A stretch of 64,000 nt of DNA from the NCBI RefSeq assembly GCF_900113315.1, contig NZ_FOZG01000002.1:682001-746000 (forward strand), read 5' to 3'. A program made the translations under genes and the position numbers. Below, in pieces: positions 42,771 to 51,204 of the stretch (the first letter of the stretch is position 1; every line of letters begins with the position of its first letter). This DNA is from Sphingomonas jatrophae (GTDB taxonomy: Bacteria; Pseudomonadota; Alphaproteobacteria; Sphingomonadales; Sphingomonadaceae). The notes under the pieces are model-generated. The model searched no databases. It worked only from the letters and a program-made list of their open reading frames with translations, and was not told where the DNA came from.

Positions 42771-42869
42771 TCGTCATGCCGGACTTGGTCCGGCATCCAC
42801 CGTGCGGCACATCCTGACGCCGCTAGGCGCAACCGCCCGGTGGACCCCGGACCAAGTCCGGGGTGACGA
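42771..42869. repeat. Intergenic inverted repeat, family 2
   Basis: The arms CGTCATGCCGGACTTGGTCC and GGACCAAGTCCGGGGTGACG face each other about 60 bases apart, with an internal CCACC/GGTGG pair. The GTCAT-CCGGACTTG-GTCCGG core is of the palindromic type common between sphingomonad genes. It lies between two convergent stops and may serve as a 3' structure. Confidence 0.7.
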
Positions 42870-42887
42870 AAGGAAGGTGGACCGGTC

Positions 42888-43337
42888 TCAGTCCGCCAGG
42901 TCGGCGGGCACCTTGCCGCCATTCTGCGCCAGCGCCTTCATCACCGCCTTGTGCAGCGCGATGTTCTGCTCGGCGCTGCCATGCGCGCCGGCATGGACGT
43001 TGAGCTCGCCCGCCAGCTCCTTGCGCGCCTCCAGGCTGGAATCGAGATCGAGCAGCTGGAGCAGGTCGACGATCGAGGTGCGCCAGTTGCTGGGCTTGCC
43101 CCGCGCCGCCGCCTTCTGCGTCAGCACCGCCTCGACATCGACCGGGGCGGGTGCGGGGGCCGGGGCAGCAGTCGGCGCCGCAGCAGGCTTCGGCGCCGCT
43201 GCGGCAGGCGCGGCTGCCGGGCGCGGGGCGGCGGGCGCCGGTGCGGGAGCGGGCGTGTCCTTGCGCCCGGAGAACTGACCGCCGAGCGGCCCCTTGTCAC
43301 CGAAGATGGCGTGCTTGATCTTGTCGAACAGGCCCAT
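42888..43337 (-). CDS. DUF3597 family protein
   Basis: A 149-residue soluble protein. The N-terminus MGLFDKIKHAIFG resembles that of LysM-type small proteins, a Pro/Ala-rich linker covers about residues 28-68, and a conserved helical domain of the DUF3597 family follows (VDVEAVLTQKAA, SIVDLLQLLDLDSSLEARKELA). The function is unknown; a solved structure of this family shows a small helical bundle. The start is ATG 43337. A hairpin and a gap of 60 bases separate it from the upstream gene on the same strand. Confidence 0.88.
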   Translation of the reverse strand: MGLFDKIKHAIFGDKGPLGGQFSGRKDTPAPAPAPAAPRPAAAPAAAAPKPAAAPTAAPAPAPAPVDVEAVLTQKAAARGKPSNWRTSIVDLLQLLDLDSSLEARKELAGELNVHAGAHGSAEQNIALHKAVMKALAQNGGKVPADLAD

Positions 43338-43359
43338 GTGCGAACATCCTTGTATCGTT

Positions 43360-43381
43360 GGCAGCGGTTCAACCCGCTGCC
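43360..43381. repeat. Hairpin between the DUF3597 and 90-residue protein genes
   Basis: GGCAGCGG (43360-43367) pairs perfectly with CCGCTGCC (43374-43381) around TTCAAC. It starts 22 bases upstream of the DUF3597 start codon on the minus strand and may end the upstream transcript or sit in the DUF3597 leader. Confidence 0.45.
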
Positions 43382-43397
43382 GCCGCTCCGGTGCCCG

Positions 43398-43670
43398 TCA
43401 CTTCCCGCATTTCAGGTCGATCGTCGCCTGTTCGAGCCGGGTCGGCGTGTCGCCCGCCAGCTTCTGCTGCGCGATGCAGCGCTCCCGCCAGGTCGGCAGC
43501 CCTTTCTGGCGCGCGCGGAAGATGCGGTCGGCCTCGCGCACCTCCTGCTGCTCCAGGGGCGTGAGCGCACTGAACGGGATCTGCCCGCGCGCCACCGCTT
43601 CGTAATTGCGCACCGCGCGCGAGGACGGGTCGCCCAACTGCATCGCCAGCACCAGCACCAAGCCCAGCAT
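43398..43670 (-). CDS. 90-residue secreted or membrane-anchored protein, unknown function
   Basis: ATG 43670 has GGAGG five bases upstream; a GTG six bases earlier overlaps that site and is unlikely. The N-terminal stretch MLGLVLVLAMQLG is hydrophobic enough for a short signal or anchor. The rest is charged and contains two Cys residues (ERCIAQQ and a terminal DLKCGK) that could pair in the periplasm. The gene lies 18 bases after the phosphatase gene on the same strand, so it ends the ubiA-side cluster. I do not recognise a family. Confidence 0.7.
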   Translation of the reverse strand: MLGLVLVLAMQLGDPSSRAVRNYEAVARGQIPFSALTPLEQQEVREADRIFRARQKGLPTWRERCIAQQKLAGDTPTRLEQATIDLKCGK

Positions 43671-43688
43671 CGCCACCTCCCGTCCGCG

Positions 43689-44468
43689 TCAGCGCGCCTC
43701 CGCCGCCGCGGCGCGGCCGCCCAGCCGCTCGATCGCCGCGGCATGGATGCCGGGCGCCGCCGCGACCACGCCGAACAGTTCGCCCCGCGTCGAATTGAAG
43801 CGCAGCGGCCGCCCGCGCGCATCGCTCACGGCCGCACCCGCTTCCTCCGCGATCAGCGCGGCGGCGGCGATGTCCCACTCCATGCCCCAGCGCAGCGAGG
43901 CGAGCAGGTCCGCCTCACCCGCCGCCACCATCGCGATGCGCAGTGCGATCGAGTTGGGCTTGAACACCGGCACCAGATCGGCATCCGCCTTGGGCAGCGC
44001 ATCGACGGGGACGCGTGCGCCCGGCAGGGTCGTCCGCGCCGAACAGCGCAGGCCCACGCCGTTCAGCGTCGCACCGCGGCCCGCCTCCGCCCGCCAGCTT
44101 TCGCCCCTCGCCGGTGCATCGAGCACGCCCAGCACCGCGCGCCCGCCCTCGACCAGCGCGATCGACACCGCCCAGCCCGGCCGCCCGCGCAGGAAATCGC
44201 GCGTGCCGTCGATCGGATCGACCACCCAGGTGCGCACGCACATCAGCCGCTCGGCCGAATCGACCGACTCCTCGGACAGCCAGCCCGCCTCGGGGTCCAG
44301 CGCGGACAGACGCTCGCGCAGCAGCGCATCGGCGGCGAGATCGACGTCGCACACCGGGTGCCCCGGCACCTTCTCCCACCGCTGATACTGGCCCGCCCCG
44401 CGGGCAAGCGCCATCTGGCCGACCTCGGCGGCGATCGCCGCCACCGCATCGGCCAGTGTGTCAGGCAC
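43689..44468 (-). CDS. Inositol monophosphatase-family enzyme, CysQ-like
   Basis: A 259-residue magnesium-dependent phosphatase. Family motifs are the acidic EESVD near residue 75, WVVDPIDGTRDF near residue 95, and WDIAAAALIAEEAGA near residue 210, which together form the metal site. Members hydrolyse 3'-phosphoadenosine-5'-phosphate (CysQ) or inositol phosphates. The CysQ role would fit the PAPS-using sulfotransferase elsewhere in the window, but the sequence alone does not decide it. The start GTG 44468 overlaps the pmbA stop by 8 bases, so it is translationally coupled. Confidence 0.85.
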   Translation of the reverse strand: MPDTLADAVAAIAAEVGQMALARGAGQYQRWEKVPGHPVCDVDLAADALLRERLSALDPEAGWLSEESVDSAERLMCVRTWVVDPIDGTRDFLRGRPGWAVSIALVEGGRAVLGVLDAPARGESWRAEAGRGATLNGVGLRCSARTTLPGARVPVDALPKADADLVPVFKPNSIALRIAMVAAGEADLLASLRWGMEWDIAAAALIAEEAGAAVSDARGRPLRFNSTRGELFGVVAAAPGIHAAAIERLGGRAAAAEAR

Positions 44469-45807
44469 CGGCGATCGCCATCCCGTCGATCCTGAGCGTC
44501 GGCGCATCCACCGCGTGGCGGAACTCAAGGTCGCTCGCCGGCGTCATATGCAGGAACATGTCGGTCAAATTGCCCGCGACCGTGATCTCCGCCACCGCCT
44601 CCGCGATCCGGCCGTCGCGGATAACGAAGCCCGATGCGCCACGGCTGTAATCGCCGGTGATGCCGTTCACGCCCTGCCCGATCAGCTCCGTCACATAGAC
44701 GCCGAGCTTGATGTCGGCGATCAGATCGTCGCGCGAGAGCGTGCCCGCCGCCAGATAGGTGTTGCTGCCGCTCGCCCCCGGCGCACCGCCCGTGCCGCGC
44801 GCGGCATGGCCGGTCGGCTCCAGGCCCAGCTGTCGCGCCGACGCGCTGTCCATCAGCCACGTCGTCAGCACACCATCCTGCACCAGCTCGCGCCGCGCGG
44901 TCGGCAGGCCCTCGCCGTCGAACGGCTTGGAGCGAAGCCCGCGCAGGCGCAGCGGATCGTCGACGATGGTGATGCCGGGCGCGAACACCCGCTCGCCCAG
45001 CTTGCCGAGCAGGAAGCTCGTCCGCCGCGCGATCCCCGCGCCGTTGATCGCGCCGAGCAGGTGGCCGACCATGCTGGCCGACACGCGCGGATCGTAGACG
45101 ACGGGCATCGATCCCGATTCGAGCTTGCGGGGCCCAAGCCGCGCCACCGCGCGCTCGCCCGCCCGGCGGCCGATCGCGTCGGACGCCTCGAGGTCTTCCA
45201 GATATCGTGCCGAGTGGAAGGCATAATCACGCTGCATCGCGCCACCCTCGCCCGCAATCACGCTGGCGGAGCAGCCATAGCCGGTGGTGCGGTATCCGCG
45301 CGCGAAGCCGGCGGAGGTCGCCAGCGCGATCGTCACGCGGTTGGCCGATGCGCCGCCGCCCTCGCTGTTGGTGACGCCCGCGACTGCGCGAGCCGCCTCC
45401 TCCGCCGCCAGCGCGCGTTCGCGCAAGGCGGCCGGTGCGGGGTCGCCGCCATCGTCGGCGTCGATCGCGGGCGGCTCGTCCCGCAACAGGCGGTCCTCGG
45501 GCGCGAGGCCGGCATAGGGATCCTCCGGCGCCTCGCGCGCCATCGCCACCGCGCGCTCGACCAGCGCCGCCAGCGCGTCGGCCGACAGATCGGAGGAGGA
45601 CACCGTCGCCGACCGCCGCCCGACGAAGACGCGCAGGCCGATCTCCTCGCCCTCGGAGCGGCCGACATCCTCCAGCTCGCCCAGCCGGACGGAGACCTGC
45701 GTGGCGGCATCGCCGACATAGAGCGCGTCGGCCGCGTCCGCGCCGCTCCGCGTGGCGGCGGCGACCAGATCGGCGGTGCGGGATTCAGCGGCGGCGATAT
45801 CGAGCAT
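44461..45807 (-). CDS. pmbA: PmbA/TldE-type metalloprotease subunit
   Basis: A 448-residue TldD/PmbA-family protein. It lacks the HExxxH zinc motif of TldD, which marks it as the TldE/PmbA partner; together they form a peptidase that trims small modified peptides and degrades unfolded ones. Typical segments are VFVGRRSATVSSSDLS, the FLLGKLGERVF middle part, and GASGSNTYLAAG near the C-terminus. ATG 45807 is preferred over an in-frame GTG nine bases upstream. No tldD is in the window. It sits in a same-strand run ubiA, pmbA, phosphatase. Confidence 0.88.
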   Translation of the reverse strand: MLDIAAAESRTADLVAAATRSGADAADALYVGDAATQVSVRLGELEDVGRSEGEEIGLRVFVGRRSATVSSSDLSADALAALVERAVAMAREAPEDPYAGLAPEDRLLRDEPPAIDADDGGDPAPAALRERALAAEEAARAVAGVTNSEGGGASANRVTIALATSAGFARGYRTTGYGCSASVIAGEGGAMQRDYAFHSARYLEDLEASDAIGRRAGERAVARLGPRKLESGSMPVVYDPRVSASMVGHLLGAINGAGIARRTSFLLGKLGERVFAPGITIVDDPLRLRGLRSKPFDGEGLPTARRELVQDGVLTTWLMDSASARQLGLEPTGHAARGTGGAPGASGSNTYLAAGTLSRDDLIADIKLGVYVTELIGQGVNGITGDYSRGASGFVIRDGRIAEAVAEITVAGNLTDMFLHMTPASDLEFRHAVDAPTLRIDGMAIAGA

Positions 45808-45839
45808 GGCCTGCACTTAGGGTGCGGGCCGGCGTGGCG

Positions 45840-46760
45840 CTACCCCGCCGCACCCACCGTCAGGCAGGCAAGGAACATCAGCAACCCGGCAAAGCGGTTG
45901 GAGCGGAACAGCCTGAGCGCCAGCGCCGGATCGTCGCGCCGCAGCCGCGCGACCTGCCAGCCGAGATGCAGCACCGCGGGCGCCAGCACCAGGAGCACCA
46001 CCGGCTGCGGCCGCACCTGCCACAGCGCCGCCGCCCACAGAAGAGCCGCCACCGCATAACAGAAAGCGACACCGCCGCGCACCTGTCCGCCCAGCGCCCG
46101 GGCGGAGGATTTCACCCCTGCCAGCGCATCGTCCTCCAGATCCTGCAGCGCGTAGATCGTGTCATAGCCGATCACCCACGCGACCGATCCGGCATAGAGC
46201 AGCAGCCCCGCCGCCTGGAAGCCGCCCGTCGCCGCCGGCCAGCCGACCAGCGCCGCCCATGAGAAGACGAGGCCCAGCCACGCCTGCGGCCACCACGTGA
46301 TCCGCTTCATGTACGGATAGGCGGCGACGGGCGCGAGGCTGGCCAGCGCCGCGATCTGCGCCTGGCCGGTCAGCTGCACCAGCACCACCAGCCCGACGAG
46401 GCACAGCGCCACCAGCCACGCCCACGCCGCCTTCAGCGACACCGCCCCGCTCGCCAGCGGGCGCGCGGCGGTGCGCGCCACCTTGCGGTCGAGATCGCGG
46501 TCGACAATGTCGTTGAACACGCAGCCGGCGCTGCGCATCGCCACCGAGCCGAGCGCGAACCACGCCAGCAGATCCCACCGCGGCGACGTGCCGCCCGCCA
46601 GCGCGATCGCCCACGCGCCCGGCCAGAATAGCAGCCACGCCCCGATCGGCCGATCGAACCGCGCAAGCAGCCAGTAAGGCCGCACGCCCGCCGGCAGCCG
46701 GCCGACGAGCCCGCGCGCCTCGCTGTCGGGGGTGATGGTGGGGGTGGCGGGCGGCGTCAT
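45840..46760 (-). CDS. ubiA: 4-hydroxybenzoate polyprenyltransferase
   Basis: UbiA attaches the polyprenyl tail to 4-hydroxybenzoate in ubiquinone synthesis. The 306-residue product is a multi-span membrane protein with about eight hydrophobic segments. The two aspartate-rich motifs are clear: NDIVDRDLD at 83-91 and YDTIYALQDLEDD near 199-211. ATG 46760 has AGGA upstream; an ATG three codons earlier is too close to it. pmbA starts 32 bases after the stop on the same strand. Confidence 0.93.
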   Translation of the reverse strand: MTPPATPTITPDSEARGLVGRLPAGVRPYWLLARFDRPIGAWLLFWPGAWAIALAGGTSPRWDLLAWFALGSVAMRSAGCVFNDIVDRDLDRKVARTAARPLASGAVSLKAAWAWLVALCLVGLVVLVQLTGQAQIAALASLAPVAAYPYMKRITWWPQAWLGLVFSWAALVGWPAATGGFQAAGLLLYAGSVAWVIGYDTIYALQDLEDDALAGVKSSARALGGQVRGGVAFCYAVAALLWAAALWQVRPQPVVLLVLAPAVLHLGWQVARLRRDDPALALRLFRSNRFAGLLMFLACLTVGAAG

Positions 46761-46813
46761 CCGCCGCATCCTAGACGCGTCCGGCGCCTGACCGCCACAC
46801 CCGTTCGGTCAGA

Positions 46814-47221
46814 TCACTGCCCGGTCGGCGCCTTGTCCACCGCCGCGCCGCCGCCGACGTCGGTGGTCGAGTTGGTCAGGTCGCCCGGCTCCAGCGTGTT
46901 CGGCCGCGGGCTCGACAGCGCGGCATTGTTGATGTCGGACGCCGCAGCCGCACCCTCCGCCTGCTCGTCCGCGGGCAGGCCCGGACGGCCGCTCGGCTCG
47001 ACCACTTCGGTGCCGGTCGCGTCCTCCGCCACATGCTTGCCGCGGAAGGCGAGGCCCGCAATCACCAGCGGCAGCACGGTCAGCACCGCCCAGCCGATCG
47101 CCGCACCCCGCGAGCGCAGCGCACCCCGCCGCCGCATCACCAGCCCGGCGACGAGCAGCACGACCGAGACGGCGACGAGCAGATAGACGATGCCGAATGC
47201 GTTGAACCCGGGCTCGCTCAC
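46814..47221 (-). CDS. Two-span membrane protein of unknown function
   Basis: A 135-residue protein starting at GTG 47221 behind AAGGAG. Two hydrophobic segments (about residues 9-29, IVYLLVAVSVVLLVAGLVM, and 39-60) are joined by a short basic loop, followed by a long hydrophilic tail rich in Ala, Asp, Pro and Thr that probably lies in the periplasm or cytoplasm as a disordered region. No family is recognised. It reads towards ubiA, 53 bases away, and is divergent from rsmE. Confidence 0.75.
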   Translation of the reverse strand: MSEPGFNAFGIVYLLVAVSVVLLVAGLVMRRRGALRSRGAAIGWAVLTVLPLVIAGLAFRGKHVAEDATGTEVVEPSGRPGLPADEQAEGAAAASDINNAALSSPRPNTLEPGDLTNSTTDVGGGAAVDKAPTGQ

Positions 47222-47332
47222 GAGGTATCTCCTTGTAAAGCGGCCGGGCTAACGAGCCACCACGGCGAATGTTGCAGCGTCGATGACGCCGCGGGCTGGC
47301 CCGCCTGCCCCGCTTGCGGCAAGGGTCTGCTC

Positions 47333-48070
47333 ATGCCCGCCACCCCCGCCTGGCCGCCGCGCTCCACCCCGCGCCTGTTCGTCGAGGCGCCGCTCGCGCC
47401 CGGCCCCCGCCGCATCGACGGCCCCGCCGCCCATTATCTCGCCGGCGTCATGCGCCTGAAGGCCGGCGATCCCGTCCGCCTGTTCGACGACGAGACGGGC
47501 GAATGGCTCGCCACCGTCGCCGCCGCGGGCAAGCGCGACGTGATGCTCGACGTGACCGAATTGCTGGCGGAGCGGGAAGCGGTGCCCGACCTCTGGATCT
47601 GCGCCGCGCCGATCAAGAAGGGCCGGATCGACTGGATGGCGGAGAAAGCGTGCGAGCTGGGCGTCGCCCGCTTCGTCCCCGTGCTCACCGCCCGCACCAT
47701 CGTCGATCATCCCAAGCTCGATCGCCTGCGCGCGCACATGATCGAGGCGGCCGAGCAATGCGGCCGCACCGCGCTGCCGGCGCTCGCCGATCCGGTGAAG
47801 CTGCCCGCTCTGCTGCGTGACTGGCCGGGGACCCGCGCCCTCATCTTCGCCGACGAACAGGGCGGCACCTCCCTTGCGGAGGCGGCAAAGCCCGGCCCGG
47901 CCGCCATCCTGATCGGCCCCGAAGGCGGCTTCACCGACGAGGAGCGCGCCGCCATCCGTGGCCTGCCCCAAGCGGTGCCCGTCTCGCTCGGCCCCCGCAT
48001 CCTCCGCGCGGACACCGCGCTCGCCGCCGCCGTCTCGATCTGGATGGCGGCGGCGGGCGACTGGCGCTGA
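47333..48070 (+). CDS. rsmE: 16S rRNA m3U1498 methyltransferase
   Basis: RsmE methylates N3 of U1498 in 16S rRNA. The 245-residue protein has the N-terminal PUA-like part (RLFVEAPLAPG, HYLAGVMRLKAGDPV) and the SPOUT domain with IKKGRIDWMAEKACELGV, a trefoil knot segment LIGPEGGFTDEE, and LGPRILRADTA near the end. ATG 47333 has AAGGG at normal spacing. gshA follows 46 bases downstream and is probably co-transcribed. Confidence 0.94.
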   Translation: MPATPAWPPRSTPRLFVEAPLAPGPRRIDGPAAHYLAGVMRLKAGDPVRLFDDETGEWLATVAAAGKRDVMLDVTELLAEREAVPDLWICAAPIKKGRIDWMAEKACELGVARFVPVLTARTIVDHPKLDRLRAHMIEAAEQCGRTALPALADPVKLPALLRDWPGTRALIFADEQGGTSLAEAAKPGPAAILIGPEGGFTDEERAAIRGLPQAVPVSLGPRILRADTALAAAVSIWMAAAGDWR

Positions 48071-48116
48071 CCGAAATACGCTTGCAAGCCCCGGCGGCTC
48101 GGCTAGGCGCGCGATC

Positions 48117-49487
48117 ATGAGCACGCGCACCGCCACCACGGACGATCCGCCAATCGAATCGCGCGCCGATCTGCTGCGCATCTTCGAGAAGGGCGAGAAG
48201 CCCAGGGAGCGGTGGCGCATCGGCACCGAGCACGAGAAGTTCGTCTACTGGAAGGACAGCCACCGCGCGCCGTCCTACGAGGAACAGGGCGGCATCCACG
48301 CGCTGCTGATCGGCCTTACCAGATATGGCTGGGAACCGGTCTATGAGGGCGACAAGGTCATCGCCCTGGCCGGAGCCGACGGCGGCGTCAGCCTGGAGCC
48401 GGCGGGCCAGTTCGAGCTGTCGGGCGCGCCGCTGGAGACGCTGCACCAGACCTGCGCGGAAACGTCGCGCCACCTTGAGCAGGTCAAGGCGGTGGGCGAC
48501 CGGCTCGGCATCGGCTTCCTCGGTCTCGGCTTCTGGCCGGACAAGACCCGCGCCGAGCTGCCGATCATGCCCAAGGGCCGCTACGCCATCATGCTGAACC
48601 ACATGCCGCGCGTCGGCTCTCTGGGGCTCGACATGATGCTGCGCACCTGCACCATCCAGACCAACCTCGATTATGCGAGCGAGGCGGACATGGTGAAGAA
48701 GTTCCGCGTCAGCCTCGCGCTCCAGCCGCTCGCCACCGCGCTCTTCGCCAACTCGCCCTTTACCGAGGGCAAGCCCAACGGCTTCTTGTCCTACCGCTCG
48801 CACATCTGGACGGATACCGATCCGCACCGCACCGGCATGCTGCCCTTCGTGTTCGAGGACGGCTTCGGCTACGAACGCTACGCCGATTACATGCTCGACG
48901 TGCCGATGTATTTCGCCTTTCGAGACGGACGCTACATCGATGCCGCTGGCCTGTCCTTCCGCGATTTCCTCGACGGCAAGCTCGAGGTTCTGCCCGGCGA
49001 GAAGCCGCTGCTCGGCGACTGGACGGACCACCTCTCCACCGCCTTCCCCGAAGTGCGGCTCAAGAGCTTCCTCGAGATGCGCGGCGCCGATGGCGGCCCA
49101 TGGAACCGCATCTGCGCGCTGCCGGCTTTGTGGGTCGGCCTGCTCTACGATTCGGGTGCGCTCGATGCGGCGTGGGACGAGGTGAAGCACTGGACGATCG
49201 AGGATCACCACCGCATCCGGGCCGAGGTGCCCCGCCTCGGCCTCAAGGCCCGCGGTCCCCGCGGCCGCAGCTTTCAGGACCTGGGTGCGCGCGTGCTCGA
49301 CATCGCGGCGGCCGGCCTCAATGCCCGCGGCAAGCTCAACGGCATCGGCGACACTGAGGCCGGCTTCCTCGATCCGCTGCGCGAGATCGTCGCCAGCGGC
49401 AAGACGCAGGCGGAACGGCTGCTCGATCTCTACAACGGGCCATGGGGCGGCGACGTTTCCAGGGTCTATGACGAGATGAGCTACTAG
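48117..49487 (+). CDS. gshA: Glutamate-cysteine ligase (plant-type GCS)
   Basis: It joins glutamate and cysteine to gamma-glutamylcysteine, the first step of glutathione synthesis. The 456-residue protein belongs to the plant/alphaproteobacterial GCS2 group: RIGTEHEKFVYWKD near the N-terminus, GGVSLEPAGQFELSGAPL near residue 95, MLRTCTIQTNLDY and the C-terminal RGRSFQDLGARVLD. ATG 48117 agrees with the family start; the ribosome binding site is weak. rsmE is upstream on the same strand. The gene ends at a hairpin shared with the convergent membrane methyltransferase. Confidence 0.93.
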   Translation: MSTRTATTDDPPIESRADLLRIFEKGEKPRERWRIGTEHEKFVYWKDSHRAPSYEEQGGIHALLIGLTRYGWEPVYEGDKVIALAGADGGVSLEPAGQFELSGAPLETLHQTCAETSRHLEQVKAVGDRLGIGFLGLGFWPDKTRAELPIMPKGRYAIMLNHMPRVGSLGLDMMLRTCTIQTNLDYASEADMVKKFRVSLALQPLATALFANSPFTEGKPNGFLSYRSHIWTDTDPHRTGMLPFVFEDGFGYERYADYMLDVPMYFAFRDGRYIDAAGLSFRDFLDGKLEVLPGEKPLLGDWTDHLSTAFPEVRLKSFLEMRGADGGPWNRICALPALWVGLLYDSGALDAAWDEVKHWTIEDHHRIRAEVPRLGLKARGPRGRSFQDLGARVLDIAAAGLNARGKLNGIGDTEAGFLDPLREIVASGKTQAERLLDLYNGPWGGDVSRVYDEMSY

Positions 49488-49502
49488 CCCGATCCTCCCG
49501 TC

Positions 49503-49522
49503 GCCCCGGCCTGCGCCGGGGC
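49503..49522. terminator. Hairpin between convergent gshA and the ICMT-like gene
   Basis: GCCCCGGC (49503-49510) pairs with GCCGGGGC (49515-49522) around CTGC. It lies 15 bases after the gshA stop and just before the ICMT-like stop on the other strand. No T-run follows, so termination would be weak or factor-dependent. Confidence 0.5.
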
Positions 49523-49526
49523 AGGC

Positions 49527-50825
49527 TTACCTCGCCAGGCCTAATCCCCGCCCCAGCCAGCCGAAGAAGCGCGGCACCGGCGCATGGTCCCGCGCCCACG
49601 CCGCATAAGCCACATAGTCCGGATCGGCGGAGAGGTGCCGCTCTTCGGTCCGCGCGCGCCAGTAATAGACGCCGCTCACCGCGGCCAGGATCGCCGTGTT
49701 GCGCACCGCGTCGGACCAGCTGTTCGTCGTCGTCAGCATCGGCAGCGACGAGATCCACCAGAAGACGTTCTTCGCCAGATAGGCCGGGTGCTTGGTCAGC
49801 GCATAGGGCCCGTGGGTCAGGATGCCGCGGTGCGTCAGGTTGGAGAAACGCAGCCCGAATGCCACCGTCGCCCACGCATAGACGGCCGTCAGCGCCGCCA
49901 GCACCAGCCCGATGGCGCCCAGGATGCGCGGGCTCCCCTCGAACCAATAGCCCCATTCCGCACCGCCGCTATGATAGTCGAGCGGCCCGCCCGCATTCAT
50001 CAGGATGAAGGGCGGATAGCAGATCAGCGCCGCCGTCCACCCCGCTGCATAAGGGTTGGCGCTGCGGATGTGCGAATCGAGCGGCCGCATCGTCAGCAGA
50101 TAGCCGACCGTCGCAAAGGCCACGTCGATCAGGAACATCACCGCGATCAGCCAGCTGGCCAGCGCGGCCGGGTTGCTCAGCGACGGCAGCGAGCGCTGCA
50201 CCACGTCCATCCAGTTGCCCGGCACGATCGAGATCATGAAGGCGGTGAAGAAGCCCTTCACCGCCCAGCTGCGCGCATGTTCGACGATGCGCGCCCGGTC
50301 CGCCAGCGCGCCGCGGCCGAGCAGCATCAGCCCGAAATGCCAGGCGCCGTCCCTCGGCTCGACCAATTTGCGGTCGAGCCACAGCACATAGGGGACGGAC
50401 AGCGCCACCAGCCACGGCACCAATCCCTGCAGCACCGCCATCGCGAACAGATATTGCCCCTGCCAGTACCAGCGGCCGACGAAGTAGAAGGCGGCGATCA
50501 CGCCCCACGTCGCCCACAGGCCGACCAGCTTGACGATGCTGACGTCCAGGCTCTCGCGCCACGGTCTCGGCGGCGCGGACCAGTCGATTCCCGTCGTCGG
50601 ATTGCGATGCACCCGGTCGATCAGCAGCGACCACAGGATCATCGGCACGCCGCACGCGATCACTGCCGACATCGCCGCATAAGGCCCGTCCATGCCCCAG
50701 CGAATCGCCGCGGCGAGCCACAGGCCCAGCCCCGCCATGCCCGCCAGGCCGACGCCCGTGCTCACGGCAGAGCGCGGCCGGATGTCCGGGCCGGGGCCAT
50801 GCGGCGCCCGCGTCGCTATCGTCAC
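49527..50825 (-). CDS. ICMT-like membrane methyltransferase family protein
   Basis: A 432-residue polytopic membrane protein with roughly ten hydrophobic segments. The C-terminal part carries THGPYALTKHPAYLAKNVFWW and a final RTEERHLSADPDYVAYAAW, the pattern of the isoprenylcysteine carboxyl methyltransferase/phospholipid methyltransferase group that binds S-adenosylmethionine at the membrane face. The N-terminal membrane half is longer than in plain ICMT proteins, and its role is unknown. GTG 50825 was chosen because GGAG stands six bases upstream; the frame is open for another 51 codons without membrane or signal features. Confidence 0.78.
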   Translation of the reverse strand: MTIATRAPHGPGPDIRPRSAVSTGVGLAGMAGLGLWLAAAIRWGMDGPYAAMSAVIACGVPMILWSLLIDRVHRNPTTGIDWSAPPRPWRESLDVSIVKLVGLWATWGVIAAFYFVGRWYWQGQYLFAMAVLQGLVPWLVALSVPYVLWLDRKLVEPRDGAWHFGLMLLGRGALADRARIVEHARSWAVKGFFTAFMISIVPGNWMDVVQRSLPSLSNPAALASWLIAVMFLIDVAFATVGYLLTMRPLDSHIRSANPYAAGWTAALICYPPFILMNAGGPLDYHSGGAEWGYWFEGSPRILGAIGLVLAALTAVYAWATVAFGLRFSNLTHRGILTHGPYALTKHPAYLAKNVFWWISSLPMLTTTNSWSDAVRNTAILAAVSGVYYWRARTEERHLSADPDYVAYAAWARDHAPVPRFFGWLGRGLGLAR

Positions 50826-50901
50826 CGCTTGCTCCACCCGAACATGCCCGCTGCCTGCCCTAGCCGGGTGACGTAACGAAGACGTGAACCCACCTGACAA
50901 A

Positions 50902-51028
50902 ATGATGAGGGCCCGCCGCGCATTTTGCACTTGCGAACACGATCTCGCAGGCGCACAAGGATCGGGCCTTTCAGGCATCCTCTCCTAGACTTCAGGGTCG
51001 GCCGCCTCTGCGGACCGGCCCGTTTTTT
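50902..51028 (+). ncRNA. Candidate small transcript or 28-codon ORF ending in a strong terminator
   Basis: A strong intrinsic terminator at 50995-51028 stands alone on this strand; the nearest plus-strand gene upstream is gshA, 1.5 kb away. Between them, ATG 50902 opens a 28-codon frame (starts MMRARRAFCTCEH) that stops at 50988, 6 bases before the terminator stem, but it has no ribosome binding site. The segment also holds a CATCCTCTCC stretch that could pair with ribosome binding sites. A short regulatory RNA is the likelier reading. No clear promoter was found. Confidence 0.4.
50995..51028 (+). terminator. Orphan rho-independent terminator
   Basis: GGGTCGG-CCGC (50995-51005) pairs with GCGG-CCGGCCC (51010-51021) with one bulged A and a T-G wobble around a CTCT loop, followed by six T residues (51023-51028). 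It acts on the plus strand. Confidence 0.88.
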
Positions 51029-51064
51029 CGCCCGAGGCTGATATTGGCCGAAGCTGGGAGCGGC

Positions 51065-51138
51065 TGGAGCGGGTAGCGGGGATCGAACCCGCATCACAAG
51101 CTTGGAAGGCTAGTGCTCTACCATTGAGCTATACCCGC
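51065..51138 (-). tRNA. tRNA-Gly(TCC)
   Basis: Read on the minus strand the 5' end is GCGGGTATAGCTCAATGGTA and the 3' end TACCCGCT-CCA, a perfect 7-base acceptor stem with encoded CCA. The anticodon loop CTTCCAA gives anticodon TCC, and the T-loop is GTTCGATC. The first two acceptor pairs and T discriminator are typical of tRNA-Gly. Confidence 0.96.
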
Positions 51139-51204
51139 CCGCGCGTGGCGCTCCCTAGCGGCATCGGCTGGACGGGACAAGCGGCAGGGGTGCCGCGCCT
51201 CGAC

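Noticed and set aside
47222-47280. A second EcfG-like promoter (GCAAC, 16 bases, CGTT) upstream of the two-span membrane protein
   Set aside because: The -35 element has one mismatch in its five core bases; with such short motifs this is too weak to list.
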